Positions 55,916-64,000 of a DNA stretch of 64,000 nt are shown one piece after another (positions within the stretch are counted from its first letter, which is position 1; every line of letters begins with the position of its first letter). The stretch is from positions 186,001 to 250,000 of the forward strand of contig NZ_AJKR01000003.1 of the NCBI RefSeq assembly GCF_000257665.1, read 5' to 3'. This DNA is from Candidatus Aquiluna sp. IMCC13023 (lineage in GTDB: Bacteria > Actinomycetota > Actinomycetes > Actinomycetales > Microbacteriaceae). The translations under genes and the position numbers were made by a program. A model generated the notes under the pieces. It made no database searches. It was not told the DNA's origin and saw nothing but the letters and a program-made list of their open reading frames with translations.

Positions 55916-56262
55916 GAGATGGGTCGGCCGATACGCCGGGTTCTGTAATGCCTAAGCACTGACGGCCATCTATCTCGGCCACAAATTGCTAAGTGGCTCT
56001 AGCGACCTACCCGAAGACTAAACGAGCAGTCCTTAGCGTCTTCTTACTTGGTCTTGCTCCCGGTGAGGTTTACCTAGCCGAACTAGTCTCCTAATCCGCT
56101 GGTGGTCTCTTACACCACCGTTTCACCCTTACCCCCTAGGGGGCGGTTTACTTTCTGTTGCACTATCTCTTGGGTTACCCCAGGTGGGCGTTACCCACCA
56201 CCGTGCTCTTTGGAGCCCGGACGTTCCTCGGCAATGCCGCGACCGTCCAGCCGACCCATCTC
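55916..56262 (-). ncRNA. rnpB: RNase P RNA (class A)
   Basis: Catalytic RNA that trims the 5' leader of tRNAs. The P1 helix is formed by GAGATGGGTCGGC at the 5' end (56262) pairing with GCCGACCCATCTC at the 3' end (55916). Inside are the universal elements GAGGAACGTCC and GTGCAACAGAAAG-type J/P segments, AGGGTGAAACGGTG, and CAGAACCCGG near the 3' end. About 347 nt. Ends are set by the P1 pairing and may be off by a few bases. Confidence 0.93.
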
Positions 56263-56269
56263 GCAACCA

Positions 56270-56297
56270 AGACTAGCCCTGAATCAGATGGGCGCAA
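56270..56297 (-). promoter_or_regulatory. rnpB promoter inside the end of the RNase H/phosphatase gene
   Basis: Minus-strand TTGCGC (56297-56292) and TAGTCT (56275-56270) are 16 bases apart, and the -10 ends 7 bases before the P1 helix of rnpB at 56262. The promoter lies almost wholly within the last codons of the preceding gene. Confidence 0.6.
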
Positions 56298-57379
56298 GAG
56301 TTGATGGTGAATGTTTCTACGAAACCAGTACCAAAGAACCGATAAACACTTATGCCCCCCGGTGCAAAATTTACGTTCCAGTAAGTTGAATCCGCAGATC
56401 GTTGCGCCAACTTGGCAATCACCCTAGAGGGCATCATGTGCGTAACCAGGACCACGGTGCGGCCCTGATTATCGAGAACCGCTTCAGACACAAGTTCTGA
56501 AACGCGTTCTTCGAGATCCTGGATCGACTCTCCCCCTGGAGGTCTTTGGCTGGTTGATGCTCGCCACTTTGCCACCTCTGGTGACTCAATCTCCATTGAG
56601 TCCATGGACATGCCATCCCACTCCCCGAAGGCGATTTCTCTAAGCCGCTCATCCGGAAAAAGCGTGACGCCTTCGATCCCGGAAAGAGCCTCAGCAGTCT
56701 GTGTGGTCCGCTTCATAGGCGAGTTGATTATTGATGTCACCGGCGGAAGGTCAAAAAACTTCAGCAGCGGTGAAACCGCGGCGGCAGACAGCTTTGCCTC
56801 CTTGAGGCCTTTTTCACTTAGCCCTATATCCTCACCGTCACCGCCCGCAATCAGATTTGCTGCAGTGCTATTCGTGCTGCCATGCCTTATAACTACGAGG
56901 GTTGTCGGCTCTATTTTTTGCCTAGGTGCTCGAATACTTCTTGGCTGTGCGGCAGACAGCGGAAGATCCGCCTCTTCGCCATGAAAGTCACCCTCATCCA
57001 AAGCCTTATTTGCGTTGGCGTCCGCAAAGGTGTTTTTATCCCGTGGGATCCACTCGAGCTTCACGTCGAAGGCGCCAAGTAATTGACTGGCCTCGAAAAC
57101 CAGCTCCCTGATCTCAGGGCTCTTTACCTTCCAACGACCACTTAGCTGCTCAACAACCAATTTTGAATCAAGTCTTATGGTCACCAAACGGTGGTCTGTA
57201 GTTGTCAAGAACCTGAGTGCGGCAATAACGCCCTGATATTCGGCGTAGTTATTTGTTTGGTTCCCAAGGGCCTCGCCGAAGTCGGCAATCGTGCTACCCG
57301 ACTCATCCTCAATATGGACGCCATAGGATGCCGGGCCGGGGTTGCCCCGTGACGCTCCATCGCAGTAGACAAAAATCAT
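56273..57379 (-). CDS. Bifunctional RNase H / histidine phosphatase protein
   Basis: 368-residue fusion. N-terminal RNase HI domain (about 1-130; YCDGASRGNPGP, NYAEYQGVI and DKNTFADANA catalytic acids) and C-terminal phosphoglycerate-mutase/CobC-type phosphatase (about 160-368; RHGSTNSTAAN with catalytic H, and a second H in LVTHMMPSR). The Mycobacterium counterpart has RNase H activity and acid phosphatase activity. Same strand and order as the zinc-ribbon and Nif3 genes. Confidence 0.92.
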   Translation of the reverse strand: MIFVYCDGASRGNPGPASYGVHIEDESGSTIADFGEALGNQTNNYAEYQGVIAALRFLTTTDHRLVTIRLDSKLVVEQLSGRWKVKSPEIRELVFEASQLLGAFDVKLEWIPRDKNTFADANANKALDEGDFHGEEADLPLSAAQPRSIRAPRQKIEPTTLVVIRHGSTNSTAANLIAGGDGEDIGLSEKGLKEAKLSAAAVSPLLKFFDLPPVTSIINSPMKRTTQTAEALSGIEGVTLFPDERLREIAFGEWDGMSMDSMEIESPEVAKWRASTSQRPPGGESIQDLEERVSELVSEAVLDNQGRTVVLVTHMMPSRVIAKLAQRSADSTYWNVNFAPGGISVYRFFGTGFVETFTINSCAHLIQG

Positions 57380-57391
57380 TTTGGAATCAGG

Positions 57392-58108
57392 TCACTCTCG
57401 AACCAAGATGGCGCTGCACTCAGGGCAAGTTGCCAGCTCGTCATGGGCAATCGCGCGAATGGCACCCAGAGCCGTTGAGGTTAGATTCATGTTGCAGGCT
57501 CCGCAGGTTGAACCGCGCAGCGACCCAATAGCAGAGCCACGTTTACTCAATCTTTCAAATAACTCAACAAGGCCGGAATCGATCGAAGACCGGTTCTTAT
57601 CAGTTTGCCCACGAAGATCGGACAGCTCAAGAGTGACTCTTGCCAAAGATCTATTCGCCTCATCGGTAGCTACTCGAAGGTCATTCTGAAGGGCCTCGCG
57701 GCTGACCTGGGTCTCGTGCTGGAGAGCCTTTGAATCTTCGACCCGCTCCATTTGAAGCAGCTGCGCTTCCTCGAGTTCGCCCTTGCGTTTTCCAAGTGTC
57801 ACTAGCTCATGCTGAATACCCGTGATTGTCTTTGCGTCGGAAGACTGAGTAAGCCGCTGCTCATCCTTAGCAATACGAGCTTCTACTAGCTCAAGATCAG
57901 CTTCCGAGCGCCGTAAGTCTCGCTCTATTTCTTCGTGGTCACTCAGCATTTGGCTCGCCTGAGCGCTCAAAAGTAAGAGCGCTTCGCGAATGCTCTCCGA
58001 CGCTTCCCCGGCGGCAATCTTTGAGGCCTCTGCCTCGAGCTTGCGAATTTGAAACACCTGCTGATTGAAGACCATCAGGACCGGCAGTTGACTCGGATCT
58101 ATTTTCAT
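57392..58108 (-). CDS. Zinc-ribbon coiled-coil protein (C4-type)
   Basis: 238 residues: a long coiled coil (about 15-180, rich in E/L/R heptads), then a C-terminal zinc ribbon CGACNMNL...CPECSAIL (CxxC x about 20 CxxC). Family found throughout actinobacteria between Nif3 and the RNase H gene; sometimes called CdsZ-like, role not settled. ATG 58108 overlaps the Nif3 stop (ATGA); the longer frame to 58129 is unlikely. Confidence 0.88.
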   Translation of the reverse strand: MKIDPSQLPVLMVFNQQVFQIRKLEAEASKIAAGEASESIREALLLLSAQASQMLSDHEEIERDLRRSEADLELVEARIAKDEQRLTQSSDAKTITGIQHELVTLGKRKGELEEAQLLQMERVEDSKALQHETQVSREALQNDLRVATDEANRSLARVTLELSDLRGQTDKNRSSIDSGLVELFERLSKRGSAIGSLRGSTCGACNMNLTSTALGAIRAIAHDELATCPECSAILVRE

Positions 58109-58920
58109 TGCATCACCACAAAATCCCAAGGGTCGGTCGACAAGTCACTGACGACAAAGCTAACAGAGCCAAACTTATCACTGAGCTGCTTTTGAGCTGC
58201 CTCAAGCCACAACCATTCCGCTGCCCAGTGCGCGATGTCCATCAGGGCTGGGCCGCCATTTAATTTGCCCTGCTCGACGAAATCTTGAGAAGGGTGGTGC
58301 CTGAGATCAGAGGTGATGAAAAGGTCCAAATTGGCGTCTTGAGCAATGTTCAAATAGCTGTCGCCGGCACCAGCGACCAAGCCGACTCTGGAGATTAAAC
58401 GATCTGAGTCCCCTGAAATCTTTATGCCCTGAGCAACTGAAGGTAAAACTCTGGCAGCCGCTCGCGCAAATTCCAATAATGTGGTCGGTTTCCCGAGGGT
58501 TCCAGTAACCCCCTGTTTAGTATCTGGATCTAGGAAATCAAGGGAACCCAAGCCAAGCGCCTTGGCCAAAGTCTGGGAAACTCCGTTAGAGACAAAATCA
58601 GCGTTAGTGTGAGCCGAAAAAACAGCCAGGTCATTTTTGATGGCAAATGCTGCCTCTGCGCCCTTTGCTAAATCCTCCCGCAGAGTATGAGCGCCTTTTA
58701 GGAACATCGGGTGATGCGCCAAAACAAGATTGGCGCCACTGTCCTTGGCATGAATTAGGACATCCATTGTTACGTCAACAGTCAGAAACACAGTTTGTAT
58801 CTTCGAAGAAAGATCGCCGATCATCAACCCGGAACGATCCCAGTCGGCAATCTCAGATTCAGGCCAGAGTTCATTGAAGTGGTTGACAAGAGAGGAGAGT
58901 TTTTCCATGTCTTCAGCCAA
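58105..58920 (-). CDS. Nif3-like dinuclear metal-centre protein
   Basis: 271 residues of the NIF3/YbgI family: WDRSGLMIGDLS (about 23-34), the metal-binding LAHHPMFLKG and ITSDLRHHPSQ, and a C-terminal DIAHWAAEWLWLE. Described as GTP cyclohydrolase I type 2-like in annotation, but the true activity is unknown. First gene of a three-gene minus-strand unit with the zinc-ribbon and RNase H/phosphatase genes. Confidence 0.9.
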   Translation of the reverse strand: MAEDMEKLSSLVNHFNELWPESEIADWDRSGLMIGDLSSKIQTVFLTVDVTMDVLIHAKDSGANLVLAHHPMFLKGAHTLREDLAKGAEAAFAIKNDLAVFSAHTNADFVSNGVSQTLAKALGLGSLDFLDPDTKQGVTGTLGKPTTLLEFARAAARVLPSVAQGIKISGDSDRLISRVGLVAGAGDSYLNIAQDANLDLFITSDLRHHPSQDFVEQGKLNGGPALMDIAHWAAEWLWLEAAQKQLSDKFGSVSFVVSDLSTDPWDFVVMQ

Positions 58921-58994
58921 TCAATTTAGTGCTTCGTGATTTACGCCGCGCTTCTGGCTCTTAGTGCCGCGAAATCGCGACCAAGCCGTTCGAG

Positions 58995-59067
58995 TGGGCC
59001 CTACCGGGCTCGAACCGATGACATCCACGGTGTAAACGTGGCGCTCTACCAACTGAGCTAAAGGCCC
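58995..59067 (-). tRNA. tRNA-Val (anticodon TAC)
   Basis: Acceptor GGGCCTT/AGGGCCC, D-arm TAGCTCAGTTGGTAGAGC, anticodon stem CCACG/CGTGG with loop TTTACAC and T-arm GGTTCGAGCC. CCA is not encoded (bases after the discriminator are CTC). Confidence 0.95.
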
Positions 59068-59097
59068 CTCGCGAAATCTTACTACCAATCGGTTAGC

Positions 59098-59556
59098 TTA
59101 TAGAAGCTCAAGTGCCTTTTTGTAAGAATCAAGATCTCTGGGCTCCCCTGGTGAGGTAATGAATTTCGCAACTAGTTCGCCGGACTTAGCAATCACAAAG
59201 GTCCCACGAGTGGCATGCCCGCGGTCCTCCAGGAATACGTCGTACAGCTTGGTGACGAAACCGTGCGGCCAGAAATCTGCCAACAGCTGGAACTTATACC
59301 CCTGATCTTCGGCGAATTTTGCCTGTGTGAATTTGTTGTCAACTGAGATGGCAAGCAGCTCAACCTCCGCTGATTCAAAGGTGGACAAGTTGTCTCTCAG
59401 CTCACAGAGTTCTTCGGTGCAAGTGCCCGAAAAAGATAGTGGATAAAAAACAAGTACCACCGGCTTTTTACCTTCAAAATCGCTCAGCGATACGACCTCA
59501 CCGAACTGATTGGTGAGAGAGAAATCTGGGGCTTTGTCCCCGACAGAAAGTGACAT
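59098..59556 (-). CDS. Peroxiredoxin (AhpE-like with Bcp-type second cysteine)
   Basis: Thiol peroxidase of 152 residues. Peroxidatic C46 in PLSFSGTC and, five residues on, C51 in TEELC. The rest resembles mycobacterial AhpE (FWPHG, RGTFVI, PGEPRD). AhpE is a one-Cys enzyme, while C46xxxxC51 is the Bcp pattern, so an internal disulfide mechanism is likely. RBS AAAGGAAA before the ATG. Gene context next to aceE matches ahpE in mycobacteria. Confidence 0.9.
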   Translation of the reverse strand: MSLSVGDKAPDFSLTNQFGEVVSLSDFEGKKPVVLVFYPLSFSGTCTEELCELRDNLSTFESAEVELLAISVDNKFTQAKFAEDQGYKFQLLADFWPHGFVTKLYDVFLEDRGHATRGTFVIAKSGELVAKFITSPGEPRDLDSYKKALELL

Positions 59557-59689
59557 TTTTTATTTCCTTTACTTTTTGAACTCATCACCCCGAAAACAGA
59601 CAGGGTGTCGGACAGATTTCTAAGTCCTATGTAGACTTTAGACGCTCACACAAGAGCACAAGGAACCCAGGCCACGAAAAGAGGCTTCA

Positions 59690-62413
59690 GTGTCGCATAA
59701 CAACCAAGATGCATACGTCCCGCCATCCCCGGACCGCGATCCACAAGAGACAGCGGAATGGCTTGAATCGCTGGATGCCCTCACTAGGGCTCACGGTCGA
59801 GGTCGTGCAAGAGAGATCATGCAATCCCTGTTGCGTAGATCGCACGATCTGCAACTGAATGTCCCTCTAATCCCAACCACCGATTACATAAACACCATTT
59901 CTCCTGAGGACGAGCCAGACTTCCCTGGAGACGAACAGATAGAGCGCACCTATCGCGCTTGGATGCGCTGGAACTCCGCCATCATGGTGCACCGAGCTCA
60001 GCGACCTGGCATAGCCGTCGGCGGACACATCTCGTCTTTTGCCTCAAGCGCTTCGCTCTACGAAGTCGGTTTCAACCACTTTTTCAAGGGTCACGACCAC
60101 CCCGCCGGAGCCGACCAAATTTTTATCCAAGGCCACGCCTCACCGGGACCGTATGCTCGCGCATTTCTCGAGGACAGACTCAGTGCGGAAAGACTAGACG
60201 CCTTCAGACAAGAAAAATCTCAAGCCGGAGGAGGACTACCTTCCTATCCACACCCAAGGCTTTTGCCAGAATTCTGGGAATTCCCGACCGTGTCAATGGG
60301 GCTTGGACCCATCAATGCCATTTACCAGGCACAATTCAACCGCTACCTGCAGGGGCGTGGCTTTAAAGACACCAGCGAACAACATGTTTGGGCGTTCTTG
60401 GGAGACGGCGAGCTCGACGAGGTTGAATCAAGGGGCGCTTTGCAGCTTGCTGCGAATGACAGCCTGGACAACCTCACCTTCGTAGTGAACGCAAATCTGC
60501 AGCGACTAGATGGTCCGGTTCGAGGTAATGGCAAGATTATTCAAGAATTGGAAAGCTTCTTCCGAGGCGCCGGCTGGAATGTCATAAAGGTTATCTGGGG
60601 CCGGGAGTGGGACCCCTTGCTCCAGCAAGACAGCGACGGCGCACTCGTTGACCTAATGAACCAAACCCCAGATGGTGATTACCAGACTTATAAGGCCGAA
60701 TCCGGAGCGTTCGTCAGAGAAAACTTCTTTGGCAGAGACCCACGAACAGCCAACATGGTCGGAGACATGACAGACGACCAGATTTGGGGTTTGAAGCGCG
60801 GAGGACACGATTACAAAAAAATCTACGCCGCATACAAGGCCGCAACGGAGCACAAGGGTCAACCAACGGTAATCATTACCAAAACCGTGAAGGGCTATGG
60901 TCTGGGCAAGAGCTTCGAAGGCCGCAACGCCACCCATCAGATGAAAAAGCTAACTCTCCAGAATCTCAAGGACTTCAGGGATGAAATGCGTGTTCCTATA
61001 ACCGACGCGCAACTCGAGTCAGATCCATATCAGCCTCCCTACTACCACCCCGGCAGAGATGCACCAGAAATCCAATACATGCACGAGCGTCGAAAAGAGC
61101 TCGGAGGTTACCTGCCTGAACGTAGAAGCAAGTACGTAAACTTCGAATTGCCAACCGATAAGGCTTACGCCTCTCCCCGCAAGGGATCGGGCAGCCAGGA
61201 GATAGCAACCACTATGTCCTTCGTGAGAATGCTCAAAGATCTTCTCAAAGCAGACGGGATCGGGGAGCGTATTTCCATGATCATCCCGGATGAGGCCCGA
61301 ACTTTTGGAATGGATGCTTTTTTCCCAACAGCGAAGATCTACAATCCAAACGGCCAGAATTATCTGTCTGTCGACCGCGAGCAACTCTTGAGCTATAAAG
61401 AAGCCACCAACGGCCAGATACTGCACACCGGAATCAATGAGGCAGGCTCGCTTGCCGCATTTACCGCGGCTGGTTCGAGTTACTCAACCCACGGAGAACC
61501 GATTATTCCGTTCTACGTCTTTTATTCAATGTTCGGATTCCAGAGGACAGCCGATGCAATCTGGCTGGCTGGCGATCAGATGGTCAGAGGCTTCATGATT
61601 GGCGCCACTGCTGGGCGCACGACGCTGACCGGTGAAGGCCTGCAGCATGCCGATGGTCACTCACCGGTGTTGGCAAGCACAAACCCCGCTGTTATTAGCT
61701 ACGATCCTGCCTACGGTTACGAAATGGCACACATTGTTCGAACTGGAATCGAACGCATGTACGGTGGCGAACACCCGGATCCAAACGTCATGTATTACAT
61801 AACCGTCTATAACGAACCCGCACTGCAACCTGCGGAACCTGAGAATGTTGATGTCGATGGCATCGTCAAGGGAATACACCTCGTGGGCAACAATGCAGCA
61901 TCAGGCCATAAAGCGAAGATTCTTGCATCCGGAGTGGCAATCCCGTGGGCGCTTGAGGCCCAACAGCTATTGCTTGAGTGGGGCGTCTCAGCAGATGTTT
62001 GGTCAGTCACCAGCTGGACTGAGCTGCGCAAAGACGGACTAGCATCGGACGAGCAAAAGTTCCTGTATCCCAACAACGACCCAACGATGCCGTACCTGAC
62101 AGGCAAGTTAGCAGACTCCGAAGGTCCAACCCTTGGAGTCAGCGACTTTATGCACTCAGTACCCGACATGATCAGGCCTTGGATCTCTGGAGACTACGCC
62201 ACTCTAGGAGCCGACGGCTTCGGTTTCTCCGATACACGAGCTGCTGCAAGAAGGTACTTCAAGATTGACGGTCCTTCGATCGCCGTGAGAGTGCTGGAAC
62301 AATTAGTTGCGGACCAGAAAATAGATCCCTCGGTTCCTCAGTTAGCGATTGACAAGTACCGATTGCACGATGTTGCAGCTGGAACAAGCGGGACAGCCGG
62401 TGGAGACTCCTAA
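59690..62413 (+). CDS. aceE: Pyruvate dehydrogenase E1 component, homodimeric type
   Basis: TPP enzyme decarboxylating pyruvate and passing acetyl groups to the lipoyl E2 encoded at 42067. 907 residues: [22 protein letters not shown] (about 108-129), the TPP motif [22 protein letters not shown] and [25 protein letters not shown] start with GAGG 5-6 bases upstream. TAGACT in the 133-bp gap may be its -10. Overlaps the fasR start by about 14 bases. Confidence 0.96.
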   Translation: MSHNNQDAYVPPSPDRDPQETAEWLESLDALTRAHGRGRAREIMQSLLRRSHDLQLNVPLIPTTDYINTISPEDEPDFPGDEQIERTYRAWMRWNSAIMVHRAQRPGIAVGGHISSFASSASLYEVGFNHFFKGHDHPAGADQIFIQGHASPGPYARAFLEDRLSAERLDAFRQEKSQAGGGLPSYPHPRLLPEFWEFPTVSMGLGPINAIYQAQFNRYLQGRGFKDTSEQHVWAFLGDGELDEVESRGALQLAANDSLDNLTFVVNANLQRLDGPVRGNGKIIQELESFFRGAGWNVIKVIWGREWDPLLQQDSDGALVDLMNQTPDGDYQTYKAESGAFVRENFFGRDPRTANMVGDMTDDQIWGLKRGGHDYKKIYAAYKAATEHKGQPTVIITKTVKGYGLGKSFEGRNATHQMKKLTLQNLKDFRDEMRVPITDAQLESDPYQPPYYHPGRDAPEIQYMHERRKELGGYLPERRSKYVNFELPTDKAYASPRKGSGSQEIATTMSFVRMLKDLLKADGIGERISMIIPDEARTFGMDAFFPTAKIYNPNGQNYLSVDREQLLSYKEATNGQILHTGINEAGSLAAFTAAGSSYSTHGEPIIPFYVFYSMFGFQRTADAIWLAGDQMVRGFMIGATAGRTTLTGEGLQHADGHSPVLASTNPAVISYDPAYGYEMAHIVRTGIERMYGGEHPDPNVMYYITVYNEPALQPAEPENVDVDGIVKGIHLVGNNAASGHKAKILASGVAIPWALEAQQLLLEWGVSADVWSVTSWTELRKDGLASDEQKFLYPNNDPTMPYLTGKLADSEGPTLGVSDFMHSVPDMIRPWISGDYATLGADGFGFSDTRAAARRYFKIDGPSIAVRVLEQLVADQKIDPSVPQLAIDKYRLHDVAAGTSGTAGGDS

Positions 62414-63560
62414 GCATCTTGCGTGGCTGAACTCCATAGCCGGAGAGTTAGCAACCGCTACCTTAATTCGGCTCGACGAGACGCTGCCCTGGTATCGAAA
62501 CATGCCGCCGGTTCGACGAGCGGCGATAGGCGGTGTTGCTCAAACGGGCATCACTAGCTTTATTAGTTGGTACAAGGACCCAAAGGCTCAGCCATGGGTA
62601 GCAGCGGACGTGTTTGGTAGCGCACCGAGAGAACTTCTGCGATCAATTTCGCTCCAGGAGACCCTTCAGGTCATTCAAGTTGTCGTGGAGATGGTTGAGG
62701 AGACTGTTCTCAAAGAACACCCAGACCTTCACACCGCGGTTCTCAAATACTCGAGGGACTTAGCCTTTAGTGCAGCTGATGTGTACGCTCGAGCCGCGGA
62801 GGCCAGGGGTCTCTGGGATGCAAGGCTAGAGGCATTAGTTGTCGACTCAATAATTAGCGGTGAAACATCCCAGGAGATTAGCTCCCGCGTTGCTGCACTT
62901 GGGTGGCAGGCGGACGGGGCTGTGGCTGTTTTGCTCGGCTCCACCCCATCAAGCGAAGACCCCGATGGTGTTCGCAAAACTGCCAGGAAACTTGCCGCCG
63001 ACGTACTGGTTGGAATTCAAGGTCGAAGGCAGGTTGTTGTAGTTGGGCTTATGGAACCAACCAATGATGCAGAGGCCAAAATATACGAAACAGCCAGCGC
63101 GTTAGAGCAATACTTTGGATCCGGGCCACTTGTCCTTGGCCCGACAGTCTTGAGCGTCTCCGATGCCTCAAAATCAGCTAAGGCCGCCCTTTCGGCTCTC
63201 GCTGTCGCCGCTACTGTTGACTCACCTACTCGCCCAACCCACGCTGATAAGCTGTTGCCCGAAAGGGCGCTATCAGGTGACCCGCTAGCCAAGCAGTCAA
63301 TGCTAGATAAGTACTACACGCCTCTTGCTGACTCGCAATCTGACCTGCTTTCAACCCTTCGGGCCTATCTCGATTGCGGCAGGTCCTTGGAAGCAACTTC
63401 AAAGCAATTGTTCGTGCACGCAAACACAGTCAGATATCGCCTAAAACGAATACAGGAAATTATTATTGAGAACCCAACTGATCCTAGATCCGCGTTTATG
63501 CTGCAAATAGCCCTCGCACTCGGGGCGATAAGCGACAGCGAATCAGGAGTTAGAAGATGA
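62400..63560 (+). CDS. fasR: PucR/CdaR-type regulator, FasR-like
   Basis: 386 residues: N-terminal ligand-type domain ([38 protein letters not shown]) and a C-terminal helix-turn-helix ([33 protein letters not shown]). In mycobacteria FasR activates fas and acpS genes upstream of fatty acid synthesis. Here it lies between aceE and fabD, linking acetyl-CoA supply to lipid synthesis. GTG 62400 is preferred because it gives the family N-terminus; the frame stays open back to 62349. ATGA overlap with fabD. Confidence 0.85.
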   Translation: METPKHLAWLNSIAGELATATLIRLDETLPWYRNMPPVRRAAIGGVAQTGITSFISWYKDPKAQPWVAADVFGSAPRELLRSISLQETLQVIQVVVEMVEETVLKEHPDLHTAVLKYSRDLAFSAADVYARAAEARGLWDARLEALVVDSIISGETSQEISSRVAALGWQADGAVAVLLGSTPSSEDPDGVRKTARKLAADVLVGIQGRRQVVVVGLMEPTNDAEAKIYETASALEQYFGSGPLVLGPTVLSVSDASKSAKAALSALAVAATVDSPTRPTHADKLLPERALSGDPLAKQSMLDKYYTPLADSQSDLLSTLRAYLDCGRSLEATSKQLFVHANTVRYRLKRIQEIIIENPTDPRSAFMLQIALALGAISDSESGVRR

Positions 63561-64000
63561 CGATGCGGATTGTTGCCTGTCCCGGTCAAGGTTCTCAAAC
63601 AGCTGGTTTTCTTGACCCCTGGCTCTCCGAGGTCACAGGCTTTCGGGCTGAGATTGAGAAATTATCCTCGGCAAGCGACCTTGACCTTGTCAGCCTTGGC
63701 ACCACAGCGGACGACGCCAAGATCAAGGACACGGCTATAGCCCAGCCGCTGATCGTAGCTTCATCCATTGCCGCCTTCAGGACATTGTTTCGTGACTCCC
63801 CCGTCGATGGCGTTCTCGGTCACTCGGTCGGCGAATTTGCAGCTGCCGCAATAGCCGGAGTTATTTCGGACGAGGAAGCTATCAGGCTTGTGGCAATCCG
63901 TGCGCGCTCCATGGCTAGGGCCGCTGCCGAGCATCCGACAAGCATGGCGGCAATCCTAGGAGGAGACCATGCCGAAGTAATGCTTGCGGTTGGAGAAATA
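63557..64000 (+). CDS. fabD: Malonyl-CoA:ACP transacylase (cut at right edge)
   Basis: First 148 codons visible. FabD loads malonyl groups onto acyl carrier protein to start fatty acid synthesis. PGQGSQTAGF (about residues 9-18) and the nucleophile-serine motif GHSVGEF (about 89-95) are seen. AGGAG lies 8 bases before the ATG; the ATGA overlap with fasR suggests a coupled operon fasR-fabD. Indicates a type II fatty acid synthase. Confidence 0.95.
   Translation, partial: MTMRIVACPGQGSQTAGFLDPWLSEVTGFRAEIEKLSSASDLDLVSLGTTADDAKIKDTAIAQPLIVASSIAAFRTLFRDSPVDGVLGHSVGEFAAAAIAGVISDEEAIRLVAIRARSMARAAAEHPTSMAAILGGDHAEVMLAVGEI

Noticed and set aside
1-64000. CRISPR arrays, insertion sequences, prophage or toxin-antitoxin genes
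   Set aside because: No direct-repeat arrays, transposase-like proteins, terminal repeats or atypical gene blocks were seen; the window is conserved core chromosome.

Overview
The window is a gene-dense, contiguous piece of a bacterial chromosome. Family content and gene order point to an actinobacterium, most likely Microbacteriaceae. Evidence: actinobacteria-restricted families (DUF3000, DUF3071/SepH, DUF3093, DUF3159, DUF3710, DUF4191, DUF4193, DUF7455), a homodimeric AceE, polyphosphate glucokinase, a glnA1-glnE-glnA2 block, FasR-FabD, and blocks that follow the order known from other actinobacteria. Base composition looks intermediate (near 50% GC by eye), gaps are tiny and many genes overlap. 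This fits a small streamlined genome such as the freshwater Luna-type Microbacteriaceae (Rhodoluna/Aquiluna); that placement is inference. No insertion sequence, prophage, CRISPR array or stretch above 300 bases without a gene was seen.

Layout. 1-8815 (minus): one ten-gene collinear run thrS-HIT-pdxS-pdxT-yebC-ruvC-ruvA-ruvB-yajC-secD (translation, vitamin B6, Holliday junction processing, protein export). 8816-13696: a short VIT-family transporter, malate:quinone oxidoreductase, a small monooxygenase, an MhqO/MhqD-like quinone-response pair followed by an unlisted 45-residue membrane protein, a PGPGW membrane protein and an unlisted 49-residue membrane protein. 13739-13995: tRNA-Val, tRNA-Cys, tRNA-Gly. 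14046-17650: a strong terminator, amt with a double GlnR-type operator, nhaA, zapE. 17699-25920: sseA-sufE-RibD_C-like, DUF3000-rnd, dxs, acnA. 25940-30337: DUF3159-DUF3710-dut, DUF3093, DUF4193, sepH, a phosphodiesterase-like protein. 30365-34770: convergent topoisomerase genes parC and parE. 34880-39185: a zinc-ribbon protein, then sigA followed directly by a MurT-like and a GatD-like gene, then a PAC2 protein. 39218-45857: pepA, lpd, the lipoyl E2, lipB, lipA, DUF4191. 45935-54254: glnA1, glnE, glnA2, nadE, panB, a small conserved protein. 54295-64000: map, ppgK, rnpB, RNase H/phosphatase, zinc-ribbon coiled-coil, Nif3, tRNA-Val, peroxiredoxin, aceE, fasR and the start of fabD.

How it fits together. 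aceE, the E2, lpd, lipA and lipB form the lipoate-dependent oxo-acid dehydrogenase system, linked to acnA and mqo in the TCA cycle. amt, glnA1, glnA2 and glnE form the nitrogen-assimilation set, and GlnR-like operators sit in front of amt and glnA1.

The most unusual content: (1) the GatD-like protein beside sigA has lost both glutaminase catalytic residues and its MurT-like partner has no cysteines at all, so the pair cannot be an ordinary lipid II amidating complex. In a lineage with group-B peptidoglycan it could instead take part in substituting the D-Glu alpha-carboxyl. (2) At least twelve genes show a TANNNT hexamer ending exactly 6-7 nt before the start codon, the signature of leaderless mRNAs. 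Two divergent pairs are driven from 22- and 32-bp gaps, and one pair has overlapping -10 boxes.
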